From contig NZ_JADPZX010000001.1 in the NCBI RefSeq assembly GCF_015712165.1, positions 6,708,001 to 6,772,000 on the forward strand: 64,000 nucleotides of DNA. Reading direction: 5' to 3'. Below the pieces are notes generated by a model. That model was not told the origin of the DNA and searched no databases. It saw nothing but the letters and a program-made list of their open reading frames with translations. Numbering within the stretch: the first letter of the stretch is position 1; each line of letters starts with the position of its first letter. Shown here one piece after another: positions 25,728-34,118 of the stretch. The position numbers and the translations under genes were made by a program. Origin of the DNA: Streptomyces spinoverrucosus. Lineage in GTDB: Bacteria > Actinomycetota > Actinomycetes > Streptomycetales > Streptomycetaceae.

Positions 25728-27011
25728 ATGCCCAGCAACTTCTTCATCCCCGACCCGGAGGGTCAGGTCCCCAGCCCCGAAGGCTACTTCGGGGCGTTCG
25801 GCGGCAAGTTCATCCCGGAGGCCCTCGTCGCTGCCGTCGACGAGGTCGCCGTCGAGTACGACAAGGCCAAGCACGACCCCGAGTTCGCCCGCGAACTCGA
25901 CGACCTGCTCGTCAACTACACCGGCCGCCCGAGCGCCCTCACCGAGGTGCCCCGGTTCGCCGAACACGCCGGTGGCGCCCGGGTGTTCCTCAAGCGCGAG
26001 GACCTCAACCACACCGGCTCTCACAAGATCAACAACGTGCTCGGCCAGGCCCTGCTCACCAAGCGCATGGGCAAGACCCGCGTGATCGCCGAGACCGGCG
26101 CCGGCCAGCACGGCGTCGCCACGGCCACCGCCTGCGCGCTCTTCGGCCTGGACTGCACGATCTACATGGGCGAGATCGACACCCGGCGCCAGGCCCTGAA
26201 CGTGGCCCGGATGCGCATGCTCGGCGCCGAGGTCATCGCCGTGAAGTCCGGCAGCCGCACGCTGAAGGACGCCATCAACGAGGCCTTCCGCGACTGGGTC
26301 GCCAACGTCGACCACACCCACTACCTCTTCGGCACCGTCGCGGGCCCGCACCCCTTCCCGGCCATGGTCCGCGACTTCCACCGCGTGATCGGCGTCGAGG
26401 CGCGCCGCCAGCTCCTGGAGCGCGCCGGCCGCCTCCCCGACGCCGCCATCGCCTGCGTCGGCGGCGGCTCCAACGCCATCGGCCTGTTCCACGCCTTCAT
26501 CCCGGACGCCGACGTACGCCTCATCGGCTGCGAGCCCGCCGGGCACGGTGTGGAGACCGGTGAGCACGCGGCCACCCTGACCGCCGGCGAGCCCGGCATC
26601 CTGCACGGTTCGCGGTCGTACGTCCTCCAGGACGAGGAAGGCCAGATCACCGAGCCGTACTCGATCTCGGCGGGACTCGACTACCCCGGCATCGGCCCCG
26701 AGCACTCCTACCTCAAGGACACCGGCCGCGGTGAGTACCGCGCCATCACCGACGACGCCGCGATGCAGGCCCTGCGGCTGCTGTCGCGGACCGAGGGAAT
26801 CATCCCGGCCATCGAGAGCGCCCACGCCCTCGCCGGGGCGCTGGAGGTCGGGCGGGAGCTGGGCAAGGACGGGCTGATCGTGGTCAACCTGTCCGGCCGC
26901 GGCGACAAGGACATGGACACCGCCGCCCGCTACTTCGACCTGTACGACACCGACGCCGAGGTCGCCAAGGACGCGTCCGGCACCGCCGAGATCGAGGGGG
27001 ACGCCAAGTGA
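25728..27011 (+). CDS. trpB: Tryptophan synthase beta subunit
   Basis: TrpB condenses indole with L-serine on PLP. The 427-residue protein has [30 protein letters not shown] with the PLP lysine, ETGAGQHG with the catalytic Glu, [10 protein letters not shown] for cofactor phosphate, and NLSGRGDKD at the end. ATG at 25728 is preceded by GTGAGG. About 200 bases, mostly repeats, separate it from trpM, so it may also have its own promoter. The stop overlaps trpA by four bases (GTGA), coupling the two synthase subunits. Confidence 0.97.
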   Translation: MPSNFFIPDPEGQVPSPEGYFGAFGGKFIPEALVAAVDEVAVEYDKAKHDPEFARELDDLLVNYTGRPSALTEVPRFAEHAGGARVFLKREDLNHTGSHKINNVLGQALLTKRMGKTRVIAETGAGQHGVATATACALFGLDCTIYMGEIDTRRQALNVARMRMLGAEVIAVKSGSRTLKDAINEAFRDWVANVDHTHYLFGTVAGPHPFPAMVRDFHRVIGVEARRQLLERAGRLPDAAIACVGGGSNAIGLFHAFIPDADVRLIGCEPAGHGVETGEHAATLTAGEPGILHGSRSYVLQDEEGQITEPYSISAGLDYPGIGPEHSYLKDTGRGEYRAITDDAAMQALRLLSRTEGIIPAIESAHALAGALEVGRELGKDGLIVVNLSGRGDKDMDTAARYFDLYDTDAEVAKDASGTAEIEGDAK

Positions 27012-27826
27012 GCGGGAACATTCAGCTGCTGAGCGACACCCTCGCCGCGACGAGGTCCGAGGGACGTTCCGCCCTCATCGCCTACCTCCCGGCCGGGTTC
27101 CCGACCGTGGACGGCGGCATCGAGGCGATCAAGGCCGTCCTCGACGGCGGCGCCGACGTCGTGGAGGTCGGGCTGCCGCACAGCGACCCCGTCCTGGACG
27201 GCCCGGTCATCCAGACCGCCGACGACATCGCCCTGCGCGGCGGCGTGAAGATCGCGGACGTCATGCGCACCGTCCGCGAGGCGCACGAGGCCACCGGCAA
27301 GCCGATCCTCGTCATGACCTACTGGAACCCCATCGACCGCTACGGCGTCGAGCGCTTCACCGCCGAGCTCGCGGAAGCGGGCGGCGCCGGCTGCATCCTG
27401 CCCGACCTGCCCGTCCAGGAGTCGGCGCTGTGGCGGGAGCACGCCGAGAAGCACGGCCTGGCGACGGTCTTCGTGGTGGCGCCGAGCAGCAAGGACGAGC
27501 GGCTCGCGCAGATCACCGCGGCGGGCAGCGGTTTCGTGTACGCCGCCTCGCTGATGGGCGTCACGGGCACCCGCGAGTCGGTCGGCGCGCAGGCCCAGGA
27601 CCTGGTCCAGCGGACCCGGGCCACCGGCACCGACCTGCCGGTCTGCGTCGGGCTCGGCGTCTCCAACGCGGCGCAGGCCGCCGAGGTGGCCGGCTTCGCC
27701 GACGGCGTGATCGTCGGCTCGGCCTTCGTCAAGCGGATGCTGGACGCGCCGGACGACGCGGCCGGCGTCGAGGCGGTCCGCGCGCTCGCGGGTGAGCTGG
27801 CGAAGGGCGTGCGCGGACAGGCGTAG
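27008..27826 (+). CDS. trpA: Tryptophan synthase alpha subunit
   Basis: TrpA cleaves indole-3-glycerol phosphate to indole, which is channelled to TrpB. The 272-residue barrel has [34 protein letters not shown] with the catalytic Glu, [11 protein letters not shown] with the catalytic Asp, [15 protein letters not shown] and [18 protein letters not shown] at 27008 overlaps the trpB stop. It ends the operon; a perfect hairpin follows at 27896-27922. Confidence 0.96.
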   Translation: MSGNIQLLSDTLAATRSEGRSALIAYLPAGFPTVDGGIEAIKAVLDGGADVVEVGLPHSDPVLDGPVIQTADDIALRGGVKIADVMRTVREAHEATGKPILVMTYWNPIDRYGVERFTAELAEAGGAGCILPDLPVQESALWREHAEKHGLATVFVVAPSSKDERLAQITAAGSGFVYAASLMGVTGTRESVGAQAQDLVQRTRATGTDLPVCVGLGVSNAAQAAEVAGFADGVIVGSAFVKRMLDAPDDAAGVEAVRALAGELAKGVRGQA

Positions 27827-27895
27827 GCGGGCCCGCAATACATACGGGTGCAAAGCGGGAAGTCATACGGGTCCCTCGTACGGGTGGACCTGGGA

Positions 27896-27922
27896 CCGGG
27901 GAGGCGCGGTGCGCCTCCCCGG
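27896..27922 (+). terminator. 12-bp stem terminator after the trp operon
   Basis: CCGGGGAGGCGC and GCGCCTCCCCGG pair perfectly around GGT. It lies 69 bases after trpA and 15 bases before the GTG of the DsbA-like gene. Because a hairpin here would sit inside any longer reading of that gene, it supports the start at 27938. Confidence 0.8.
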
Positions 27923-27937
27923 TTCGTTCTGCGGGGT

Positions 27938-28711
27938 GTGAGCGAGAAGAACCGTGACGGAAAGCGCACCGCCCGGGAGCGGCTGGCGGTCGAGCGTGAG
28001 AAGCAGAAGGCCGCGGAGAAGCGCCGACGGGCGCTGATCGTGAGCGCGGCGGTCGTGGGCGTCCTGGGCCTGGCCGCGGTGATCGGCGTGATCGCCGCGA
28101 ACGCCGGCAAGGACGAAGGCGACAGCGCGGGCCCGGTCGTGGCGCCCTCGGGGGCCAACGGCGAGGACGACCTCGCCATCCCGGTCGGCAAGGACACCGC
28201 CAAGTCGACGCTCACGGTGTGGGAGGACTTCCGCTGCCCGGCCTGCCAGTCCTTCGAGCAGGATTACCGCTCGACGATCCACGAGCTGACGGACGCCGGC
28301 CAGCTGAGAGTGGAGTACCGGCTGGCCACGATCATCGACGGCATGACGCGCGGCAGCGGCTCCCGCAACGCGGCCAACGCCGCCGCCTGTGCACAGGACG
28401 CGGGAAGGTTCACGCCGTACCACGACGTGCTCTACGACAACCAGCCGCCGGAGCCCGACGACGCCTTCGCGGACAACGGCAAGCTGATCGAGCTGGCCGG
28501 GAAGGTCGACGGCCTGGACACGCCCGCGTTCCGCAAGTGCGTCGAGGACGGCACGCACAACAGCTGGGTCGACAAGTCCAACGAGGCCTTCGCCAGGGGC
28601 GGCTTCTCCGGCACGCCGACCGTGCTGCTCAACGGCAAGAACATCTACGAGGACCGGACGATGACGCCCGCGAAGCTGAAGCAGCTGGTGCAGGAGGCCG
28701 CGCGCGGGTGA
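27938..28711 (+). CDS. DsbA-family thioredoxin-fold protein, membrane-anchored
   Basis: From GTG 27938 the product has 257 residues: a highly charged stretch (SEKNRDGKRTARERLAVERE, residues 2-21, to about 35), one membrane segment (about 37-58), a short linker and a DsbA-like domain with the active-site motif EDFRCPACQSF near residue 105. It ends with GTPTVLLNGKNIYED, which includes the cis-Pro loop (GTPT) typical of DsbA proteins. It is probably an extracytoplasmic thiol-disulfide oxidoreductase or mycothiol-linked relative. It shares architecture with the partial gene at 1-456. The upstream in-frame GTG at 27848 is rejected because the trp terminator lies between. Confidence 0.88.
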   Translation: MSEKNRDGKRTARERLAVEREKQKAAEKRRRALIVSAAVVGVLGLAAVIGVIAANAGKDEGDSAGPVVAPSGANGEDDLAIPVGKDTAKSTLTVWEDFRCPACQSFEQDYRSTIHELTDAGQLRVEYRLATIIDGMTRGSGSRNAANAAACAQDAGRFTPYHDVLYDNQPPEPDDAFADNGKLIELAGKVDGLDTPAFRKCVEDGTHNSWVDKSNEAFARGGFSGTPTVLLNGKNIYEDRTMTPAKLKQLVQEAARG

Positions 28712-28792
28712 GCCGCGGGCCGGGCCCGTTATGGAGCCGTAGCCGGGCCGCCCGACAACGGGCCTGCCCGGCACGGTAGCGTCGACCTTGCC

Positions 28793-29761
28793 ATGGAACT
28801 TGCCTACATCCCCAGCCCGTCGCGCGGAGTGCTGTACCTCGGCCCCATCCCGCTGCGCGGTTACGCGTTCTGCATCATCCTCGGCGTCTTCGTGGCCGTG
28901 TGGTACGGCAACAAGCGCTGGATCGCCCGCGGTGGCCGGTCCGGCACTGTGGCCGACATCGCGGTCTGGGCGGTGCCGTTCGGCCTGGTCGGCGGCCGGC
29001 TCTACCACGTGATCACGGACTACGAGCTGTACTTCAGCGAGGGCCGTAACTGGGTGGACGCCTTCAAGATCTGGGAGGGCGGCCTCGGCATCTGGGGCGC
29101 GATCGCGCTGGGCGCGGTCGGCGCGTGGATCGGCTGCCGCCGGCGGGGCATCCCGCTGCCCGCGTACGCCGACGCCGTCGCGCCCGGTATCGCGCTGGCG
29201 CAGGCGATCGGCCGCTGGGGCAACTGGTTCAACCAGGAGCTGTACGGGCGGGAGACCGACCTGCCGTGGGCGCTGCACATCACGTCCACGGCGGACGGGC
29301 GCGTGCCGGGCTACTACCACCCGACGTTCCTGTACGAGTCCCTGTGGTGCATCGGCGTCGCGCTGCTGGTGATCTGGGCCGACCGGCGGTTCAACCTCGG
29401 CCACGGCCGGGCGTTCGCGCTGTACGTCGCCTCGTACTGCGCGGGCCGGTTCTGGATCGAGTACATGCGGGTCGACGACGCCCACCACATCCTCGGCCTG
29501 CGGCTGAACAACTGGACCGCGCTGCTGGTCTTCCTGCTGGCCGTGGTCTACATCGTGCTGTCCGCCAGGAAGCGGCCGGGGCGGGAGGCCGTGGTCGAGC
29601 CGGGCGTCTCCGACGGTGAGGCCGGGTCCAAGGCCGACGGTGCCGGTGACGTCGACGGTGAGGCCGGGTCCAAGGCCGACGCTGCCGATGACGCCGACGG
29701 TGCGGACGTCGAGACCGACGTGGCCGAGGACGAGGCGGGGTCGGCGACCAAGAAGACCTGA
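28793..29761 (+). CDS. lgt: Prolipoprotein diacylglyceryl transferase
   Basis: Lgt transfers diacylglycerol from phosphatidylglycerol to the lipobox cysteine of prolipoproteins at the outer face of the membrane. The 322-residue protein has about seven membrane segments, the signature IGRWGNWFNQELYG, YHPTFLYESLW and the Arg/Glu motif GRFWIEYMRVDD. From about residue 265 an acidic cytoplasmic tail follows, with two near-identical copies of DGEAGSKAD separated by GAGDV, then more Asp/Ala-rich sequence ending KKT. The tail is an extra compared with short Lgt proteins. ATG at 28793 follows a TAGCGT hexamer by 10 bases. Confidence 0.96.
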   Translation: MELAYIPSPSRGVLYLGPIPLRGYAFCIILGVFVAVWYGNKRWIARGGRSGTVADIAVWAVPFGLVGGRLYHVITDYELYFSEGRNWVDAFKIWEGGLGIWGAIALGAVGAWIGCRRRGIPLPAYADAVAPGIALAQAIGRWGNWFNQELYGRETDLPWALHITSTADGRVPGYYHPTFLYESLWCIGVALLVIWADRRFNLGHGRAFALYVASYCAGRFWIEYMRVDDAHHILGLRLNNWTALLVFLLAVVYIVLSARKRPGREAVVEPGVSDGEAGSKADGAGDVDGEAGSKADAADDADGADVETDVAEDEAGSATKKT

Positions 29762-29779
29762 CGGTCGGTCGTACGTCGG

Positions 29780-29812
29780 CGAGGGCGCTCGGAGTTTTTC
29801 CGGGCGCCCTCG
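29780..29812. terminator. Bidirectional terminator between lgt and the convergent operon
   Basis: CGAGGGCGC pairs with GCGCCCTCG, enclosing an inner CGGA/TCCG stem with a T-rich loop. It lies 18 bases after the lgt stop and 17 bases past the last gene of the minus-strand operon. Confidence 0.8.
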
Positions 29813-29828
29813 TTGTGTGTCGGGAAGG

Positions 29829-30653
29829 TCAGTCGCGGTGGGCCAGTGCCAGGGTTCGGGTTGCCTCCGTGACCACCGCCGCGTCGATGAACGTGCCGTC
29901 GGGGAGGGCCTGCGCCGAGCTGTTGGTGGCCGCTGCCTTGACGATGGTCTCGGCCTTCTCGATCTCGTCCTGGGTGGGAAGGTAGGCCCGTTCGATGATC
30001 GGGAGCTGGCGGGGGTGGATGGCGGCTCGGCCCAGGAACCCCAGGGCCCGGCCGTGCGCGCAGGTCGCCGCCAGGCCGTCCAGGTCGCGGACGTCCGGGT
30101 GGACCGACTGGGGCGGCGGGGCGAGGGCCGCCGCCCGCGCCGCGTTGATGATGCGGGAGCGGGGCCAGTCGAGGCCGCTGTCGCAGCGTACGCCGAGGTC
30201 GGCCCGTAGGTCCGCCTCGCCGAGGGAGATGCCGCGCAGGGCCGGGTGGGCGGAGGCGATGGCGTAGGCGTTCTCGATGGCGAGCGCGGATTCCAGCAGC
30301 GCGTACAGGGGTGGTCGGCTGCCGTCGGCGCCTGTTCGTTGCGCCGTGTCCGTGATGTGGCGGGGCGACGTCACCTTCGGCAGGCGCAGGCCCGACACGC
30401 CGGGGAGGGCGGCCAGCGTCTTCAGGTCCGTGTCGGCCCATGGGGTGGCCGGGGCGTTGACGCGGACGTGGACCGGGGTGGGGTGGTCCGGCTCGGAGAG
30501 GAGTTCCGCGGTGGCGGCTCGGGCGTAGTCCTTGCGGTCGGGGGCGACCGCGTCCTCCAGGTCGATCACGACGACGTCGGCGCCCGCGACGAGCGCCTTG
30601 CGCACCACATCGGGGCGGTCTCCGGGGGCGTACAGCCAGGTCAGGGGGGTCAC
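29829..30653 (-). CDS. HpcH/HpaI aldolase / citrate lyase beta (CitE)-like protein
   Basis: The 274-residue barrel begins WLYAPGDRPDVVRKAL, and has VVIDLEDAVAPDRKDYAR, HVRVNA, LRLPKV, LYALLESALAIENA with a metal-ligand Glu, and ISLGEADLRADLG with the metal-ligand Asp, the hallmarks of CitE-like lyases. Relatives cleave or form C-C bonds of malyl-, citramalyl- or related CoA thioesters. Its GTG overlaps the stop of the CoA-transferase gene, so the two are coupled: an acid may be activated with CoA and then cleaved. It is the last gene of the seven-gene operon. The substrate is unknown. Confidence 0.87.
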   Translation of the reverse strand: MTPLTWLYAPGDRPDVVRKALVAGADVVVIDLEDAVAPDRKDYARAATAELLSEPDHPTPVHVRVNAPATPWADTDLKTLAALPGVSGLRLPKVTSPRHITDTAQRTGADGSRPPLYALLESALAIENAYAIASAHPALRGISLGEADLRADLGVRCDSGLDWPRSRIINAARAAALAPPPQSVHPDVRDLDGLAATCAHGRALGFLGRAAIHPRQLPIIERAYLPTQDEIEKAETIVKAAATNSSAQALPDGTFIDAAVVTEATRTLALAHRD

Positions 30654-31864
30654 AGGGCGCCCTCCGCGCGGAGGGCGGCCAGTTCGGCGGGGGTCAGGCC
30701 CAGTTCGCTGAGGACCTCTTCGGTGTCCGCGCCGTGCGGGCGGCCCGCCCAGCGGATGGAGCCGGGGGTGGCGGAGAGGCGGAAGAGGACGTTCTGCATG
30801 CGCAGGGCGCCCAGGTCGGGGTCGTCGACGGTGGTGATGGTGTCCAGGGCCGCGTACTGGGGGTCGGTCATCACGTCCCGTACGTCCTGGATCGGGGCCA
30901 CCGCCGCCTCCGCCTTCTCGAAGGCCGCGAGGACCTCGTCGCGGCTGCGTTCGGCGATCCAGCTGCCGACCGCCTCGTCGAGGACGTCCGCGTGGCGGGC
31001 GCGGTCGGCGCCGGTGGCGAACCAGGGCTCGTCGATCAGGTCGGGCCGGCCGACCAGGCGCATCACGCGTTCGGCGATGGACTGGGCCGAGGTGGAGACC
31101 GCGACCCAGCTGCCGTCGGCCGTGCGGTAGGTGTTGCGCGGGGCGTTGTTCTGGGAGCGGTTGCCGGTGCGGGGCTGGACGTGGCCGAGCTGGTCGTACC
31201 AGATGGGGTGCGGGCCCAGGACCGTGAGGATCGGTTCGATGATCGCCATGTCGACGACCTGTCCCGCGCCGGTCCGGTCGCGGGCGGCGAGGGCGGTCAG
31301 CACGGCGTACGCCGTGGCCAGGCCGGCGATGGAGTCGGCGAGGCCGAAGGGCGGGAGGGTCGGGGGCGCGTCGGGTTCGCCGGTGATCGCGGCGAAGCCG
31401 CTCATCGCCTCGGCGAGGGTGCCGAAGCCGGGGCGGTGGGCGTAGGGGCCGAACTGGCCGAAGGCGGTGACGCGGGTCAGGATCAGGCGGGGGTTGGCGG
31501 CGGAGAGTTCCGGCCAGCCGAGGTCCCACTTCTCCAGGGTGCCGGGGCGGAAGTTCTCGATGACGACGTCCGCGTCGGCGGCCAGGCGGCGCAGGGTGGA
31601 CTGGCCGCCGGGCTTGGAGAGGTCGAGGGTGATCGTGCGCTTGTTGCGGCCGAGGTGTTTCCACCACAGGCCGATGCCGTCCTTGGCGGGTCCGTGGCCC
31701 CGGGACGGGTCCGGTTTCGTGGGGTGCTCGATCTTGATGACGTCCGCGCCGAAGTCACCGAGGAAGGTGGCGGCGAGGGGGCCGGCGAAGAGGGTGGCCA
31801 GGTCCAGGACGCGGAGGCCGGTGAGGGGTGGGGTGTGCGTGGGGGATGAGGTCTGCGTGCTCAT
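30650..31864 (-). CDS. CaiB/BaiF family (class III) CoA-transferase
   Basis: The 404-residue protein carries the class III CoA-transferase features: LRVLDLATLFAGPLAATFLGDFGADVIKIEHP, the RNKRTITLDLSKPGG stretch, VIENFRPGTLEKW and LILTRVTAFGQFGPY. At the position where formyl-CoA transferase has its catalytic Asp (in the Y-D-x3-Q-A context) this protein has Gly (PGFGTLAEAMSG), so the acyl-carrying residue may differ. The family moves CoA between organic acids. ATG 31864 overlaps the ribokinase stop and its own stop overlaps the CitE-like gene. Confidence 0.87.
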   Translation of the reverse strand: MSTQTSSPTHTPPLTGLRVLDLATLFAGPLAATFLGDFGADVIKIEHPTKPDPSRGHGPAKDGIGLWWKHLGRNKRTITLDLSKPGGQSTLRRLAADADVVIENFRPGTLEKWDLGWPELSAANPRLILTRVTAFGQFGPYAHRPGFGTLAEAMSGFAAITGEPDAPPTLPPFGLADSIAGLATAYAVLTALAARDRTGAGQVVDMAIIEPILTVLGPHPIWYDQLGHVQPRTGNRSQNNAPRNTYRTADGSWVAVSTSAQSIAERVMRLVGRPDLIDEPWFATGADRARHADVLDEAVGSWIAERSRDEVLAAFEKAEAAVAPIQDVRDVMTDPQYAALDTITTVDDPDLGALRMQNVLFRLSATPGSIRWAGRPHGADTEEVLSELGLTPAELAALRAEGAL

Positions 31865-32754
31865 TGCGTGAACTGGGCCTCGATTTCTGAGCGGTACGGC
31901 ATGGAGGCGGAGGCGCCTTCGCGCTGGACGGAGAGGGCGGCGGCCGCGGCGGCCCAGGTCAGCGCCTCGCGCATGGGACGGCCCTCGCAGAGGGCGACGG
32001 CGAGGGTGCCGGCGAAGGTGTCGCCTGCGCCGGTGGAGTCCACGGCGGTGACCTGCGGGGCCGGGACGGTCAGCGGCGCGGCGCCGCGGGAGACGTGGAG
32101 GCTGCCCGCCGCACCGAGGGTGACGACCACCTCGGGTACCTGGTCGAGCAGGGCGGTGGCCGCCTCGCGCGGGTCGGGGATGCCGGTGAGGGTGGCCGCC
32201 TCGTGCTCGTTGGGCACCAACAGGTCGACGCGGGTGAGGAGTGCACGGGGCAGCGGCCGGGCGGGAGCGGGGGTGAGGACCGTACGGACGCCGTGGGCCC
32301 GGGCCGTTCGGGCGCCCGCGACGACCGCGGGGAGCGGGATCTCCAGCTGGAGGAGCAGGGCGTCGGCGGAGGAGATCAGGCCCTCGTCGCCCGGCACGAG
32401 GTGGTCGACGGTGCCGTTGGCGCCGGGGACCACGACGATCGCGTTGCCGCCCTCGTCGTCGACCACGATGTGGGCCGTGCCGGAGGGGCCCTCGGTGGTG
32501 CGCAGGTGGTCGGTGTTCACGCCGGAGTGTTCCAGGGTGGCGCGCAGGCGGGTGCCGAACGGGTCGTTGCCGACGGCGCCGATCATCGAGACGGTGGCGC
32601 CCGCGCGGGCGGCGGCGATCGCCTGGTTGGCGCCCTTGCCGCCGGGGATCGTACGGAACTCCCGTCCCGTCACGGTCTCGCCGCGCTGCGGGGCCTTCTC
32701 GACGTACGCGACGAGGTCCATGTTCGTGCTGCCGAGGACGGCGATACGGGTCAT
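31861..32754 (-). CDS. Ribokinase-like PfkB family kinase
   Basis: The 297-residue protein closely follows ribokinase: it starts MTRIAVLGSTNMDLVAYV, has FRTIPGGKGANQAIAAARAGA (the PfkB signature 1 and ribose-binding GGKG.N), SGTAHIVVDDEGGNAIVVVPGAN, and the C-terminal VDSTGAGDTFAGTLAVAL with the catalytic Asp and anion hole. Ribokinase makes ribose 5-phosphate from ribose and ATP. In this operon it is coupled (ATGA) to an ADP-ribosylglycohydrolase-type gene upstream, so released ribose is a plausible substrate; a ribosylated or nucleoside substrate is possible too. Confidence 0.9.
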   Translation of the reverse strand: MTRIAVLGSTNMDLVAYVEKAPQRGETVTGREFRTIPGGKGANQAIAAARAGATVSMIGAVGNDPFGTRLRATLEHSGVNTDHLRTTEGPSGTAHIVVDDEGGNAIVVVPGANGTVDHLVPGDEGLISSADALLLQLEIPLPAVVAGARTARAHGVRTVLTPAPARPLPRALLTRVDLLVPNEHEAATLTGIPDPREAATALLDQVPEVVVTLGAAGSLHVSRGAAPLTVPAPQVTAVDSTGAGDTFAGTLAVALCEGRPMREALTWAAAAAALSVQREGASASMPYRSEIEAQFTQ

Positions 32755-34118
32755 GGGCGGGTCGCCTCCACATGCGTGAGGTGGGCGAGCGTGTCGAAGC
32801 CGGTGCCGTCGAGGTCCGCGATGGAGGTGGCGAGGCGGTTCTTCAGAGGGGTCGTCCAGCGGTCGGGGAGTGCGCTGGGCGTGCCGGTGAGGAGGGCGGC
32901 GATGCTGCCGGCCGTCGCGCCGTTCGAGTCGGTGTCCCAGCCGCCGGACACGGCGCGGCAGATGGCGCCCGTGAAGTCGCCGTTCGCGTGGGTGAGGGCG
33001 GCGGCGATCAGGGCGGTGTTGGGGATGGCGTGGACCCAGTGGTGGGCGGCGTGGTGGGCGTGGAGTTCGTCCACGACCGTGTCGAAGTCGTCGTGGGACT
33101 GCGCCAGTTGAATGGCGTGGCGGACCGCGTTGGCCAGGCGGGAGTGCGGGGGGACGACGGTGAGGCCGGTGCGCAGGCTGGTGTGGACGTCGGCGGTGCC
33201 GGTCGCCGCGGTGGCGATGGTGGCGGCGGTGAACATCGCGGCGTAGACGCCGTTCGCGGTGTGGGTGAGGGTGGCGTCCCGGTGGGCCTGTTCGGCCGCC
33301 GCGGCGGGGTCGCCGGGGTTGGTCCAGCCGTGGACGTCGGCGCGGATGAGGGCGCCGATCCACTCGCGGAAGGGGTTGCGGTGGCGGGCGGTGTGCGGGG
33401 GCTCGATGCCGGTGAGGAGGTTGCGGTAGGCGACGCGTTCCGCGGTGAAGGCGCGGCCGGCGGGGAGTTCGTCGAGCCAGAGGGTGGCCACGTCCGTGGT
33501 GGTGAAGCGTCTGGTGTGCCGCTGGAGCAGGAGGAGGTTGAGCAGGGCGTAGTTGAGGTCGTCGTCCTCGGGCATGCCGTCGATGTTCTCGGCGAGGGAG
33601 GTGTCGGCCGAGCGGCGGTTCCAGGGGTAGGTGTCGAGGAGGGGCTGGGGGACTCCCCGGGCCGTGAAGTAGGCGCTGAGGGGCCAGTTGCCGGTGGCCT
33701 GGGCGAGTTGGCGGATGCCGGTGAGGGGGAGCTTCTCGACCGGCTTGCCCAGCAGACAGCCGACGGCCCGGCCCAGCCAGGCGGCGTGCAGGCGGGACTC
33801 CAGGTCGACCGGGGGTCCGGGCGCGCGGTCCGACGACGGCCAGTTCGGGCACAGGGACTTGATCTTCGCCAGGCCTGTCGGCTCCCGGTCCGCCAGCAGG
33901 CTCGGCAGGTCCGCCAGTTCGTCCAGCAGGTCCTCCGCCAGCTGGCGCAGATAGCGGGAGGCCGGTCCCGGGGAGGCGCCCGCGCGGGTCGGGGCCTCGG
34001 GGCCGCCCGCCGCCTGCCAGCGTTTCTCGATGGCCGTCGGCCGTCGGCCGTCCTGATGTGCCTGGCGGATTTCGTGGCCGATCAGGTCCTCGGGCTGGAC
34101 CCAGGTCAGGCGGAGCAT
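32751..34118 (-). CDS. ADP-ribosylglycohydrolase family protein (paralogue 4, N-terminally extended)
   Basis: The 455-residue product has an extra N-terminal part of about 105 residues before the catalytic domain. The domain shows the two metal-binding motifs of the family in variant form: AWLGRAVGCLLGKPVEK, then MPEDDDLNYALLNLLLL, and GGWDTDSNGATAGSIAALL at the end, keeping the Asp residues that bind the two magnesium ions. This variant (EDDD-NYA rather than TDDT) is found in a subgroup whose substrates are not known. ATG at 34118 overlaps the previous gene by 13 bases, and its stop overlaps the ribokinase start. Confidence 0.87.
   Translation of the reverse strand: MLRLTWVQPEDLIGHEIRQAHQDGRRPTAIEKRWQAAGGPEAPTRAGASPGPASRYLRQLAEDLLDELADLPSLLADREPTGLAKIKSLCPNWPSSDRAPGPPVDLESRLHAAWLGRAVGCLLGKPVEKLPLTGIRQLAQATGNWPLSAYFTARGVPQPLLDTYPWNRRSADTSLAENIDGMPEDDDLNYALLNLLLLQRHTRRFTTTDVATLWLDELPAGRAFTAERVAYRNLLTGIEPPHTARHRNPFREWIGALIRADVHGWTNPGDPAAAAEQAHRDATLTHTANGVYAAMFTAATIATAATGTADVHTSLRTGLTVVPPHSRLANAVRHAIQLAQSHDDFDTVVDELHAHHAAHHWVHAIPNTALIAAALTHANGDFTGAICRAVSGGWDTDSNGATAGSIAALLTGTPSALPDRWTTPLKNRLATSIADLDGTGFDTLAHLTHVEATRP

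Noticed and set aside
27848..28711. Longer start (27848) for the second DsbA-like protein
   Set aside because: A perfect 12-bp terminator hairpin lies between 27848 and the GTG at 27938, and the extra 30 residues are unlike the family's charged N-terminus.
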